From contig NZ_CP018082.1 of the NCBI RefSeq assembly GCF_001886715.1, forward strand, positions 1,798,001 to 1,862,000: a DNA stretch of 64,000 nucleotides, given 5' to 3'. Made by a program: the position numbers and the translations under genes. The DNA is from Nocardia mangyaensis (GTDB taxonomy: Bacteria > Actinomycetota > Actinomycetes > Mycobacteriales > Mycobacteriaceae). A model generated the notes under the pieces. The model was given only the letters and a program-made list of their open reading frames with translations, searched no databases and had not been told where the DNA came from. Shown in pieces: positions 1 to 8,489 of this stretch (within the stretch, counting starts at the first letter, position 1; the number at the start of each line of letters is the position of its first letter).

Positions 1-14
1 ATACAACTGCCGTG

Positions 15-1339
15 TTAGTACTCCAGCCGCACTTTGTGATGCATAGCCCGTCTTCGCTGGTAGTGGGCTTGCTTGGCGCGGTGTTGATGTCTTCGCCGCC
101 AGATCGACCAGCGGTGCACCCTCGATAGGTCGGGAGTCGGGGTGATCAGGTGTGCCAGGAGACGCTTGATCTCACCGAATGTGAGTGGAATGAGGCCGCT
201 GCCAATGCTTTTGGGGAAACTGCTGCTGTCACTGCGAGGTAGGTGTGGGCCAGCATCGCCAGGGTGACGTGCCGATACCAAGCGTCGTAGCGGCGGACCT
301 GATATTGGTCGAGCCCGACCTCGGTTTTCGCGGTCTGGAAGCAGTCCTCGACCGACCAGCGAGCACCCGCGACCCGGATCAGATCGGTGTCGGCGGTGCC
401 GATCGGGGCGCCGCACAGGTAGTGGGCGATCTCGAGTTCACCCTTGGCGTTGTGGGTCAGCGACCGCCGGGCCAGCAGCCAGCGCCGCCACCCCGGGCCG
501 GCCTCGCTGAGGGTGGGCAGCGTGGCGACGGCCCAGTCGAACAACCGAGGCCCTTTCGCTCCTTCTCCGCAGCTCAGACGCTTCCACGCCTGCTGCGGCG
601 CGTCCGCGACGAGCCGGTCTGCACGCGAGTCGCCCCCGACGGTCACAATCGGCGCGCTGCTGGCCACGGCCACCACGTACCCGATCCGGCGCTGCTCGAG
701 CCAGCGCCGGAACTTCGAATCACCACCGTAGGCTTCATCGGCGGTGACCCACCGAGCAGGCACGCCGGCATCGAGCGCACGACCCAGCATCCGTTGCGCC
801 AGCACCTGTTTCGTAGCAAACTTGACATCTTCGGGCACTGCAGCCGCTGCGCACCGGACCCGATCGGTGGTCCACGACTTGGGCAGATACAACTCCCGAT
901 CGATCAGAGTGCGGCCCTTGACGGTCGTGTAAGCGCAGAACACGCCGAGTTGACAGTTCTCGATCCGCCCGGCAGTCCCTGAGTATTGCCGTTGCACCCC
1001 AGCCGATTTCACGCCCTTCTTGAGGAACCCGGTCTCGTCGACCACCAGCACCCCGTCGGCGTCGCCCAGATGCTCGACCGCATACGCCCGCACGTCATCA
1101 CGCACGCCATCGGCGCCCCAAGACGCCCTGTTCAGCAGCCTCTGCATCCCGTCAGGAGTTACGTCACCGGCGACCTCGGCCAGCGTCCACCCGTTCTTCC
1201 CCGCCAACGGCGCCAGCAGTCCCCGCACATACGCCCGCGCCCTCAACCGCGGCTCCGCCCGCAGGAACCGCCCCGCCACCCGCGCGAACAACTCGTCCAA
1301 ACCAGCCGTCCACGCAGCCAGATCCTCATCAACCAGCAC
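15..1339 (-). CDS. IS701-family transposase, needs a -1 frameshift for full length
   Basis: This is a DDE transposase. The first frame runs from GTG 1339 to a stop at 146 and contains VVDETGFLKKG and VTADEAYGGD, which look like catalytic acidic motifs. The family's usual C-terminus (GLIPLTFGEIKRLL, then a basic tail) is in the -1 frame, which ends at 15. The frames meet at C CCA AAA (minus strand, 209-215), a canonical X XXY YYZ slippery heptamer. A -1 shift there gives a continuous family-like protein of about 440 aa. Without it the protein ends in an unrelated tail (SFHSHSVRSSVSWHT). Either the shift is programmed or this copy has lost or gained a base in the C4A4 run. The final TAA is partly supplied by the target duplication. 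Confidence 0.85.
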
Positions 1340-1384
1340 GAAAGCCGATGCTACCCAGCAAAATCACACAGTGCGGCTGGAGTA
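19..1384 (-). mobile_element. IS701-family insertion sequence, complete
   Basis: The ends are 22-bp inverted repeats (19-40 and 1363-1384) that match at 21 of 22 positions and begin TACTCCAGCCGCACT. The element is flanked by a direct TTAG at 15-18 and 1385-1388. That fits the 4-bp YTAR-type target duplication known for the IS701 family. The single transposase gene is read on the minus strand. The right end lies 13 bp from the ATG of the next chromosomal gene at 1398, so the insertion may have displaced that gene's promoter. Confidence 0.92.
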
Positions 1385-1397
1385 TTAGGCTGGCCCG

Positions 1398-2348
1398 ATG
1401 ATGCGTAGATGGGTGGACCGGGTACTGCTCGGTCTGGGGTGGGGCGCACTGGCGGCGGCGGTGACCGGGATCGTGCTGCACGTGGGGAACTGGCAGCGGC
1501 AGGGCTTGGTGCTGCTGGCCTCGGGGGCGACCTGGTTGATGCTGGGGGCGATCGTCGGGCTGATCCTGGTGTTGGCGGCACGCGGATGGCGCAGTGCGGC
1601 GGCCGCCGCGGTGGTCGTCGTCGGCGTGGGGTGGACGCTGATTCCGCCCTACATCCCGGACAGCCGCGCCGGCGACGGTCCGGAACTGGTGGTGCTGCAG
1701 TCGAATCTGTATTTCGGTGCGGCCGATCCGGCGGCGGTGGTCGCGACGGTCCGTGACAATGCCGTCGACGTGCTCACCCTCAACGAACTGACCTTCGACG
1801 CCGTCGTGAAACTGCGCACCGCGGGCCTGGAGGACGTGCTGCCGCACTTCTACACCGAACCCACCCATGCGGGCGGCGGCGGCACCGGCATCTACAGCCG
1901 ATACCCGTTGCGCGACACCGTGAAATACGACGGCTTCATCCTGCACAACCTGTCCGCCACGCTGGCACATCCGCAGCGCGGCCCGATCGCGGTCCACGCC
2001 TTCCACCCGGTCCCGCCCACGGCCGACTTCCCGGCCTGGTCGGCGGAGATGCGCCGGGTCGACGAGATCCTCGCCACCGCACCGGTTCCCGCCGTTGTCG
2101 GCGCGGACTTCAATGCCACCCGTGATCATTCGGCCTATCGCGCACTGCTCGACGGCCCGTTCGCGGCCGCGGCCGAGCAGACCGGTGACGGTGTCCTGCT
2201 CACCTATCCCGCGGATCGCCGGTGGGGGCCGGTCATCGGGATCGACCACATCCTGCTCGCCGGCGGTGTCGCCCAGTCGGTGCGCACACTCACTCTGCCC
2301 GGCACCGACCATCGCGCCGTGCTGGCCACTGTCCGACTCGACCGTTGA
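1398..2348 (+). CDS. Endonuclease/exonuclease/phosphatase family membrane protein
   Basis: The 316-aa protein has about three hydrophobic segments in residues 10-90, followed by an extracytoplasmic EEP (DNase I-like) domain. Visible motifs are LQSNLYFG, the acidic LNELT, a conserved histidine in FHPVPP, GADFNATRDH and the terminal GIDHILL, GTDHRAV. This is the standard EEP metal and catalytic set. The domain family cleaves phosphodiester or phosphoester bonds, and the substrate cannot be inferred. The gene starts 13 bp beyond the IS701 end, so its native promoter is probably gone or replaced by one from the element. Confidence 0.85.
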   Translation: MMRRWVDRVLLGLGWGALAAAVTGIVLHVGNWQRQGLVLLASGATWLMLGAIVGLILVLAARGWRSAAAAAVVVVGVGWTLIPPYIPDSRAGDGPELVVLQSNLYFGAADPAAVVATVRDNAVDVLTLNELTFDAVVKLRTAGLEDVLPHFYTEPTHAGGGGTGIYSRYPLRDTVKYDGFILHNLSATLAHPQRGPIAVHAFHPVPPTADFPAWSAEMRRVDEILATAPVPAVVGADFNATRDHSAYRALLDGPFAAAAEQTGDGVLLTYPADRRWGPVIGIDHILLAGGVAQSVRTLTLPGTDHRAVLATVRLDR

Positions 2349-2433
2349 CGTCGGCGCGGCCGCTGCTACTACCATGTGAGCGCTCGACCGCGGACCGCTC
2401 GGTGGCCGCGGCATTCTCGGGGAGGAAGACACC

Positions 2434-3882
2434 ATGAGGAGAAATCGGTTCGGCCTGGCCGTGGCCGCGGCACTGGCCAGTGCCGGCATGCTCGTATCCG
2501 GCTGTACGGCAACGACGGTCGCCAGCGACCAGGCGGTACCGGTGCTCGACGATCCCTGGGAGGTGGCCGGTGCCGCGTCGAGCACCAGCCCCAGCGGGCC
2601 GCGTCCCGGTGTCCCCGACACCGACAAGCAGGCCGACAACGGTGACAGCGGACCGATCGACACACTCGCGCTCAACGCCATCGCCGATATCGAAGAGTAT
2701 TGGCGGACCGAGTATTCCCAGACTTTCCGCGGCAACTTCAAGCCCGCCTCGAAGTACATCTCCTGGTCGGCGACGGCCCCGGAGTCGGAATCGGTGAAGT
2801 TCTGCCTCAGCAGCACCTATCAGCTGGTCAACGCCGCGTACTGCCCGCTCGACCACACCATCGGCTGGGACCGCTCGGTGCTGCTGCCGTTGCTGGTGGA
2901 CAAGTACAAGGAGATGTCGGTGGTGATGGTGCTGGCCCACGAGTACGGTCACGCCATCCAGTCCCAGGCCGACCTGCTGCGCGGCTTCACCACCGACGCC
3001 CTGGTGAAGGAACAGCAGGCCGACTGTCTGGCCGGTGTCTTCCTGCGTCATGTGGCCGAGGGCAATGCCCAGCACTTCACGCTCAACACCACCGACGGCC
3101 TCAACGGTGTGCTCGGTGCGGCCGTCGCGGTGCGCGACCGCGACCCCAATGATCCCCACGCCGTGCACGGTTCGGCCTTCGAACGGGTCACCGCGGTGCA
3201 GATGGGCTACACCCAGGGCGCCAAGTCCTGCAAGGACATCGACGAAGACGAGATCGCTCAGCGTCGCGCCGGGCTGCCGATCACCTTCGAGGACGGCGAG
3301 CGCGACGAGCAACTCCCGGTGAACGAGGAGAACCTCAGCTCACTGGCCGAGCAGCTGGCCAAGTCGATGCCGGTGAAGAACGCGCCGAAGTTCGTTTACA
3401 CCGGGCTGACCCGCGACTGCGCCGCGATCACCACGACCGAGCTGGTGTCCTACTGCCCCGGCAGCAACACCATCGACACCGACCTGCCCGCCATGGCCGA
3501 GCGCGCGGGCGAGGAGACGCGAAGCGAGGAGGAACCGCTCTCGGCGATCGTGACCGGTGACTACGACGCCGCGGTGGTGTTCGTCTCCCGCTATGCCCTC
3601 GCCGTGCAGCAGGACCGCGAGCTGCCGCTCACCGGCGCGGAAACCGCTGGTTTGCGCACCGCCTGCCTGTCGGGCGTGCTCACCACGAAACTCAGTGAGC
3701 CCGGCAGCGATCCGCGCCTGTCGGCGGGCGACCTCGACGAGGCGGTCTCGGGCCTGCTCGCCGACGGTCTCGCGGCCGCCGACGTCAACGGCAAGGTCGT
3801 GCCGAGCGGGTATCAGCGCCTCGAGGCGTTCCGCACCGGTGTCCTCGAAGGCGAGCAGGCCTGCCTGAAGAAGTTCGAGTAG
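2434..3882 (+). CDS. Secreted neutral zinc metallopeptidase, lipoprotein
   Basis: The 482-aa protein starts with a basic n-region, a hydrophobic stretch and a lipobox (MLVSGC), so it is predicted to be exported and lipidated. The zinc peptidase core (YpfJ/Zn_peptidase type) is marked by VLAHEYGHAIQ, an HExxH motif near residue 170, and a downstream acidic segment (EQQADCLAGVF) typical of the third ligand region. The roughly 200-residue C-terminal extension is common in actinobacterial versions. An 85-bp gap separates it from the EEP gene. The substrate is unknown. Confidence 0.85.
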   Translation: MRRNRFGLAVAAALASAGMLVSGCTATTVASDQAVPVLDDPWEVAGAASSTSPSGPRPGVPDTDKQADNGDSGPIDTLALNAIADIEEYWRTEYSQTFRGNFKPASKYISWSATAPESESVKFCLSSTYQLVNAAYCPLDHTIGWDRSVLLPLLVDKYKEMSVVMVLAHEYGHAIQSQADLLRGFTTDALVKEQQADCLAGVFLRHVAEGNAQHFTLNTTDGLNGVLGAAVAVRDRDPNDPHAVHGSAFERVTAVQMGYTQGAKSCKDIDEDEIAQRRAGLPITFEDGERDEQLPVNEENLSSLAEQLAKSMPVKNAPKFVYTGLTRDCAAITTTELVSYCPGSNTIDTDLPAMAERAGEETRSEEEPLSAIVTGDYDAAVVFVSRYALAVQQDRELPLTGAETAGLRTACLSGVLTTKLSEPGSDPRLSAGDLDEAVSGLLADGLAAADVNGKVVPSGYQRLEAFRTGVLEGEQACLKKFE

Positions 3883-3883
3883 G

Positions 3884-4348
3884 TCAGGTCGCCGCGGGCA
3901 GTGACCGCAGGGAGCTGAGGGTGTTCGCCACCGCGCGGGCGGCCTCGGCTCCCTTGGTCACGAAGTGGTTGGTGTAGTAGTCCACGTGCTCGCTGTGTTC
4001 GTGGAAGTGGTGCGGGGTGAGCACCACCGAGAAGACCGGCACATCGCTGTCGAGCTGCACGCGCATCAGGCCGTCGATCACCGCGGTGGCGACGAAGTCG
4101 TGGCGGTAGATGCCACCGTCGACCACCAGCGCGGCCGCCACGATCGCGTCATAGCGTCCGGTGGCGGCCAGGCGCTTGGCGTGCAGTGGGATCTCGAAGG
4201 CACCGGGCACGTCGAAGACGTCGACGAGCGCTGGGTCGAAGCCGAGATCGGCGTATTCGGCGACGAACCCCTCGTGCGCCCGGTTGACGATGGAGCTGTG
4301 CCAGCTGGCACGGATGAAGGCGACGGCGCCGGTAGACGTGGTTCCCAT
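3884..4348 (-). CDS. ribH: 6,7-dimethyl-8-ribityllumazine synthase (type II-like)
   Basis: The 154-aa protein is the length of lumazine synthase, which condenses 5-amino-6-ribitylaminouracil with 3,4-dihydroxy-2-butanone 4-phosphate in riboflavin synthesis. FDVPGAFEIPLHAKRLA, VVDGGIYRHDFVATAVIDGL and VVLTPHHFHEHSEH are seen. The GGIYRHDFVA and PHHFHE pattern resembles the RibH2 (type II) forms of Brucella and Mesorhizobium more than the usual actinobacterial RibH. It stands alone, convergent with the zinc peptidase (1 bp apart) and away from other rib genes, so a second, specialised copy is likely. Confidence 0.85.
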   Translation of the reverse strand: MGTTSTGAVAFIRASWHSSIVNRAHEGFVAEYADLGFDPALVDVFDVPGAFEIPLHAKRLAATGRYDAIVAAALVVDGGIYRHDFVATAVIDGLMRVQLDSDVPVFSVVLTPHHFHEHSEHVDYYTNHFVTKGAEAARAVANTLSSLRSLPAAT

Positions 4349-4486
4349 GGACCGAGTCTACTTTCCGGTGAACATCCCCCGGAAGCGTCGGATCACTCTG
4401 AGTCCGGCGGCGCCACCACCCGCATCTCACCGGGCGGGCACGGCGTCGGTCGCCCCGCCCGCAGAGTCTGTGAGGAGGCGCCGGTG

Positions 4487-5335
4487 TCAGGACTCGGCGT
4501 CGCCTTCGCTGACGTGCGCCGACAACCACTGCGCGACGTCGCCGATCACCTCATCGCGCTCGGGTTCGTTGAACACCTCGTGGAACAACCCCGGATACCG
4601 GATCACGGTCACATCCGGTGAACCGGTGCCGGTCTCCAGCACATCGGCGCTCGACGGCGCGGCCACCACATCGCCGGTGCCATGTACCACCAGCAGCGGT
4701 GGGGTGAGCGCGCCGAGGCGCTGCTTCACCAGCGCCGTGTGCTGCAGGATCTCGACCGCGGTGCGCGCGGGCAGTTTGCCGCGGAACACCAGCGGGTCGG
4801 CATCGTAGGCGCGGACTACCTCCGGATCGCGGCTGATCGTCGACGAATCCAGGGTCAGCACACCGAGATTCGGCGCGATCCGGGTGAGCAGGGGAGCGGC
4901 CAGGCGCTGGACCGGGTTGCCGAGCGGAATGTCGAGCGGCGGTGCGGAGACGACGATGCCCGCCACGTCGACCGGTGCGCGGGTGGCCAGATGCAGCACG
5001 ACCAGACTGCCCATCGAATGGCCGAGCAGGAACCGGGGCACGCCGGGATGGGCGGCGCCCGCCAGCTCGAGCAGCGTCGCGACATTGTCGGCGGCCGCCT
5101 GCATCGAGCCGATGTTGGCCGAGGCGCCCTCGGAGAGTCCGTGCCCGATGTGATCGAGCGCGTAGACCGCGAACCCTTCCCCGGCCAGCACCTCGCCGAC
5201 GTGCTCGTAGCGACCGGAGTGCTCGGCCACGCCGTGTACGAGCACGATCACCCCGCGCGCGGTGGACTCCGGTTGCCATGCGCGCCAGGCGATCCGGCCG
5301 CCGTTGCCGGCGAACTCGCCCGTATCCGTCGTCAT
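4487..5335 (-). CDS. Alpha/beta hydrolase, monoacylglycerol lipase type
   Basis: The 282-aa serine hydrolase has an oxyanion-side motif VHGVAEHSGRYEHV, the nucleophile elbow GHSMGSL near residue 105, an aspartate in VVHGTGDVVAAP and a histidine in GLFHEVFNE. These form the Ser-Asp-His triad of the Hydrolase_4 (MGL, Rv0183-like) family, which releases fatty acid from monoacylglycerols. Its ATG overlaps the stop of the upstream M20 peptidase gene by 4 bp (ATGA at 5332-5335), so the two are co-transcribed. Confidence 0.85.
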   Translation of the reverse strand: MTTDTGEFAGNGGRIAWRAWQPESTARGVIVLVHGVAEHSGRYEHVGEVLAGEGFAVYALDHIGHGLSEGASANIGSMQAAADNVATLLELAGAAHPGVPRFLLGHSMGSLVVLHLATRAPVDVAGIVVSAPPLDIPLGNPVQRLAAPLLTRIAPNLGVLTLDSSTISRDPEVVRAYDADPLVFRGKLPARTAVEILQHTALVKQRLGALTPPLLVVHGTGDVVAAPSSADVLETGTGSPDVTVIRYPGLFHEVFNEPERDEVIGDVAQWLSAHVSEGDAES

Positions 5336-6759
5336 CGCCGTTCTCCTGTGGGGTCGGGCGCCGCGGCGAGCCGCTCGATCAGGCGCCGGTTGAACTCGAT
5401 CAGCCGAGCGTAGTTGAGCCGGGAGATCCGCTCGTCGGTTCCGTGGATTCGTTCCAGGTCGGCCGCGGTCAGCACGATCGGCGCGAAATTGCAGCGTGTG
5501 CCCGCCAAGCCGTCGTAGTGCCGGGAGTCGGTCGCGCCAGGGACGAGGCCGGTGGTGGTCACGATGCCCTCGACCACGCCCGTGGCCAGCTCGGCGATGA
5601 GATCGAAGGCCGGGCCGGGCCCGGTCACCTGGGACGGCTCCGAGGTGGGGCCGGTGAGGTCGATCCTCACACCGAGGTCGCGGATCACCCGTGTGCAGTG
5701 CGCGAGCACCGCGGCCACCGAATCACCGGGCAGGATACGGAAATTCACCAGCGCCTCCGCGCTCTGCGGGAGCACATTGGCCTTCACCCCGCCGCGGATC
5801 ACGGTGGGCGCCGTCGTGGTGCGGACCAGGGCCTCGGTCGTCGGTCCCGCCGCCAGGATCCGGGTGACGAGCGGTCCGGTCAGCGCGGCGAGGCCGCGTC
5901 GATCGGTCAGCTCGAGCAGCGTGCGGCGCGGTTCGGGCAGCGCCACCCGCATCCGGGCGAGCATGTCGGCGATCACCGGCGTCAGCCGCAGCGGCATCGG
6001 ATGGTCCTGCACCCGGGCGACCGCCCGCGCCAGCCTGCCGACCGCGGTCTGCTTGCCCGGCATCGAGGAGTGACCACCGGTCTCGGTGACCGAGAGCCGC
6101 ACCGTCGCGTAGCCCTTCTCGCCGAGCATGATGCTCGCGACCGGCCGGTCGACCCCGTCGGCCACTCCGTCGGTGATCACCCCGCCCTCGTCGAGCAGCA
6201 AGTCGGCGCGCACGTCCCGTTCGCGCAGGTACTGAGCCATCTGCACCGCGCCACCGTCGCCGAAGACCTCCTCGTCGTGGCCGAAGGCCAGGTAGACGGT
6301 GTGGTGCGGCCGGATGCCCAGCTCCAACGCCCACTCGACGGCTTCGAGGACGGCGAGCACACGGCTCTTGTCGTCGATCGCGCCGCGGCCCCAGATGAAC
6401 TCCTCGTCCACCACCCCGGCGAACGGCGGATGCGTCCAGCGCTGCTCGTCGTCGACCGGGACCACATCCTGATGGGCCAGCAGGATCGCCGACACCTGCC
6501 CCGGCTCGACGCCGTCCCAGCGGTAGAGCCTGCTGCGGCCGAAGGTGGTCAACGTCAGCTCGGCGTGTACCCGGGGAAACGAGGACTCGAGGTGTTCGGC
6601 CAGGCGGACGAACTCCGCGTCGGCGGTCCGCGCCGGGTCCTCGGTCGAGACCGTCGCGCAGCGCAGGGCGACGGCGAGGCGCTGCGCGACCGCGTCGTCG
6701 ACGCCCTCGGTGACGGGGAAGTGGGCCGGGTTCTCGGTGATCGGGCGCATCCTAGGCAT
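5332..6759 (-). CDS. M20 family metallopeptidase
   Basis: This is a dizinc amidohydrolase or carboxypeptidase of the M20/DapE/PM20D1-like group. Metal and catalytic motifs are LLAHQDVVPVD (His), WGRGAIDDKS (bridging Asp) and FGHDEEVFGDGG (catalytic Glu plus metal Glu), with a dimerisation segment in the middle. The frame stays open to 6855, but the upstream 32 residues are arginine-rich and unlike the family. The ATG at 6759 (MPRMRPITENPAHFPVTEG) or 6750 fits family N-termini. It forms a two-gene operon with the lipase. The substrate is not determinable. Confidence 0.82.
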   Translation of the reverse strand: MPRMRPITENPAHFPVTEGVDDAVAQRLAVALRCATVSTEDPARTADAEFVRLAEHLESSFPRVHAELTLTTFGRSRLYRWDGVEPGQVSAILLAHQDVVPVDDEQRWTHPPFAGVVDEEFIWGRGAIDDKSRVLAVLEAVEWALELGIRPHHTVYLAFGHDEEVFGDGGAVQMAQYLRERDVRADLLLDEGGVITDGVADGVDRPVASIMLGEKGYATVRLSVTETGGHSSMPGKQTAVGRLARAVARVQDHPMPLRLTPVIADMLARMRVALPEPRRTLLELTDRRGLAALTGPLVTRILAAGPTTEALVRTTTAPTVIRGGVKANVLPQSAEALVNFRILPGDSVAAVLAHCTRVIRDLGVRIDLTGPTSEPSQVTGPGPAFDLIAELATGVVEGIVTTTGLVPGATDSRHYDGLAGTRCNFAPIVLTAADLERIHGTDERISRLNYARLIEFNRRLIERLAAAPDPTGERR

Positions 6760-6869
6760 TCTGTCCGGTGCTCGTCCCGCGCGCCGGGAAAGACGTCCGA
6801 AACGCCGTGATCGTGCCGGAGTGTCATGCGGTCCGACCGGCCCGCGGGGCGCCATCTAAGCTGAACCCT

Positions 6870-7613
6870 ATGGCAGGAGGCAAGGGCGGCAAGCCGTCGA
6901 AGGAAGCCAAGGCCGCGGCTAAAGCGGCACGTAAGCAGGCATCACGCGAGCGACGTCAGCAGCTGTGGCAGGCGTTCACCATGCAGCGCAAGGAAGACAA
7001 GGCGCTGCTGCCGCTGATGATCGGCGCACTCGTCGGCACCACGGTGGTCTTCTTCCTGATCGGCTTGATCTTCGACATGCAGTGGTTCCTGCTGCCGCTG
7101 GGTCTGCTGCTGGGCGTGCTGTTCGCGTTCATCATCTTCGGTCGCCGGGTGCAGAAGAACGTCTACCGCAAGGCCGAGGGCCAGGCGGGCGCCGCGGCGT
7201 GGGTGCTGGAGAACCTGCAGGGCAAGTGGCGGGTCGCCAACGGCGTCGCCGCGACCACCCAGCTCGACGCCGTGCACCGCGTCATCGGGTTGCCCGGCGT
7301 GATCTTCGTCGCCGAGGGCGCCCCGCAGCGGGTCAAGTCGCTCATCGCGCAGGAGAAGAAGCGCACCGCCCGACTGGTCGGTGACACCCCCATCTACGAG
7401 GTGATCGTCGGTAACGACGACGGCCAGATTCCGCTCAAGAATCTGCAGAAGCACCTCACCAAACTGCCGCGCAACATCGACGCCAAGCGGATCGAACAGA
7501 TCGAGGGCAGGCTCTCGGCGCTGAGTTCGCGCAGTGGTCCCGCGATGCCGAAGGGCCCGATGCCCCCCGGTGCGAAGATGAAGGGCATGCAGCGCGCGAT
7601 CCGTCGCCGCTGA
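6870..7613 (+). CDS. DUF4191 domain membrane protein
   Basis: The 247-aa protein starts at ATG 6870 (MAGGKGGKPSKEAK). A lysine/arginine-rich N-terminus is followed by two transmembrane segments (about residues 50-95) and a cytoplasmic domain with the conserved VHRVIGLPGVIFVAEG and a basic C-terminus. It matches the DUF4191 family (Rv2219 type). In mycobacteria that gene lies with an RDD protein gene and glnA1, as it does here. The frame upstream to 6768 is not credible as coding. The function is unknown. Confidence 0.85.
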   Translation: MAGGKGGKPSKEAKAAAKAARKQASRERRQQLWQAFTMQRKEDKALLPLMIGALVGTTVVFFLIGLIFDMQWFLLPLGLLLGVLFAFIIFGRRVQKNVYRKAEGQAGAAAWVLENLQGKWRVANGVAATTQLDAVHRVIGLPGVIFVAEGAPQRVKSLIAQEKKRTARLVGDTPIYEVIVGNDDGQIPLKNLQKHLTKLPRNIDAKRIEQIEGRLSALSSRSGPAMPKGPMPPGAKMKGMQRAIRRR

Positions 7614-7622
7614 CTCGACTTC

Positions 7623-7658
7623 CCGCGAGCCCGTCACCCCGAGGTGGCGGGCTCGCGG
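7623..7658 (+). terminator. Strong hairpin after the DUF4191 gene
   Basis: A 15-bp stem (7623-7637 with 7644-7658, one G·T pair) with a 6-base loop lies 10 bp past the stop codon. No long T-tract follows, which is common in actinobacterial terminators. Confidence 0.7.
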
Positions 7659-7780
7659 TGTTCTGTCAGCTGGTCGCCGTGCGCCCGGTGAGCAGCCAGA
7701 TCGCCCGGTCGTAGGCGCCGGTAGCGTCACGGCGGATCGAAGGAACCGTCATCCGTGCCAGCAGGGGGCCAGGGCAGGGA

Positions 7781-8236
7781 TCAGCGGGCGTTGACCAGTG
7801 CGGTACCGGTGGCCTGGTCGTGCATGCCGCGCCCGTCGGCGTCGGTGAACAGCGCGGGAACCACGAAGACCAGCAGCACTTGCCGGGCCAGCGCGCGCAC
7901 GAAACCGACTGTCACCGGCGCATCGATACGCACCACCCGCAGCTTCATGAAGTACTGGCCGGGCGTGAAGCCGAACAGGATCACCGCCGCGACGCCGATC
8001 ACGAACCACACCAGCAGCGGCATCGTCGAGGAGGTGAACCCCTTCGTGATGATCGCGGCGATCCCGACGCCGATGAACCAGTCGATGAACAGGGCGACGA
8101 CCCGGCGCCAGGTCGCGGCCAGCGACCCGGCACCCGAGCGCGGCAGCCCGTACAGCTCGCCGGGGTAGCCGGGTGTTTCCGGGTCGCCCGGCTCCGCCGA
8201 AGATCCGGAGAGCCATGTGCCGGTGATACGCGCCAT
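7781..8236 (-). CDS. RDD family membrane protein
   Basis: The 151-aa protein has an RDD domain in which the first motif reads WRRVVALFIDWFIG (Arg and Asp placed as in the family). It has further hydrophobic segments around residues 75-100 and 120-140, and the family signature GFTPGQYFMKLRVVRID. The role is unknown. The position between DUF4191 and glnA, and divergence from glnA, match the mycobacterial Rv2219A locus. Confidence 0.82.
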   Translation of the reverse strand: MARITGTWLSGSSAEPGDPETPGYPGELYGLPRSGAGSLAATWRRVVALFIDWFIGVGIAAIITKGFTSSTMPLLVWFVIGVAAVILFGFTPGQYFMKLRVVRIDAPVTVGFVRALARQVLLVFVVPALFTDADGRGMHDQATGTALVNAR

Positions 8237-8489
8237 GGGCTCCAGGATAGTGGCGGACTATCGCCCGCTCACGACCGCATCGGTGGAGGTCACGTCATCG
8301 CACCGCGAGGGCGGATGGCAGGATTACCATGCAGGTCGCGCTCGGATGGCTGGCATCACCCCAGTCCGCCGCACGCGTAACACTGGCGAAACACAGCCTT
8401 GACTGTCGGGAAACACCGCGTCCATACCGTCAGGTCGCGACGAACCCATGCATGGTTACTGGCTGGGAACCGATCCGTAAGGAGAACAA

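Noticed and set aside
1329..2816. Long minus-strand frame opposite the EEP and zinc peptidase genes (also similar frames at 4942-6810 plus, 8430-9893 minus, 15136-16776 plus, 16268-17599 plus)
   Set aside because: These are antisense shadows caused by high GC. They are His/Arg/Gly/Val-rich with no motifs, while the opposite frames carry full family signatures.
7669..7752. 27-codon minus-strand frame (MTVPSIRRDATGAYDRAIWL)
   Set aside because: Reasonable composition, but no ribosome site, no family and too short to support as a gene.
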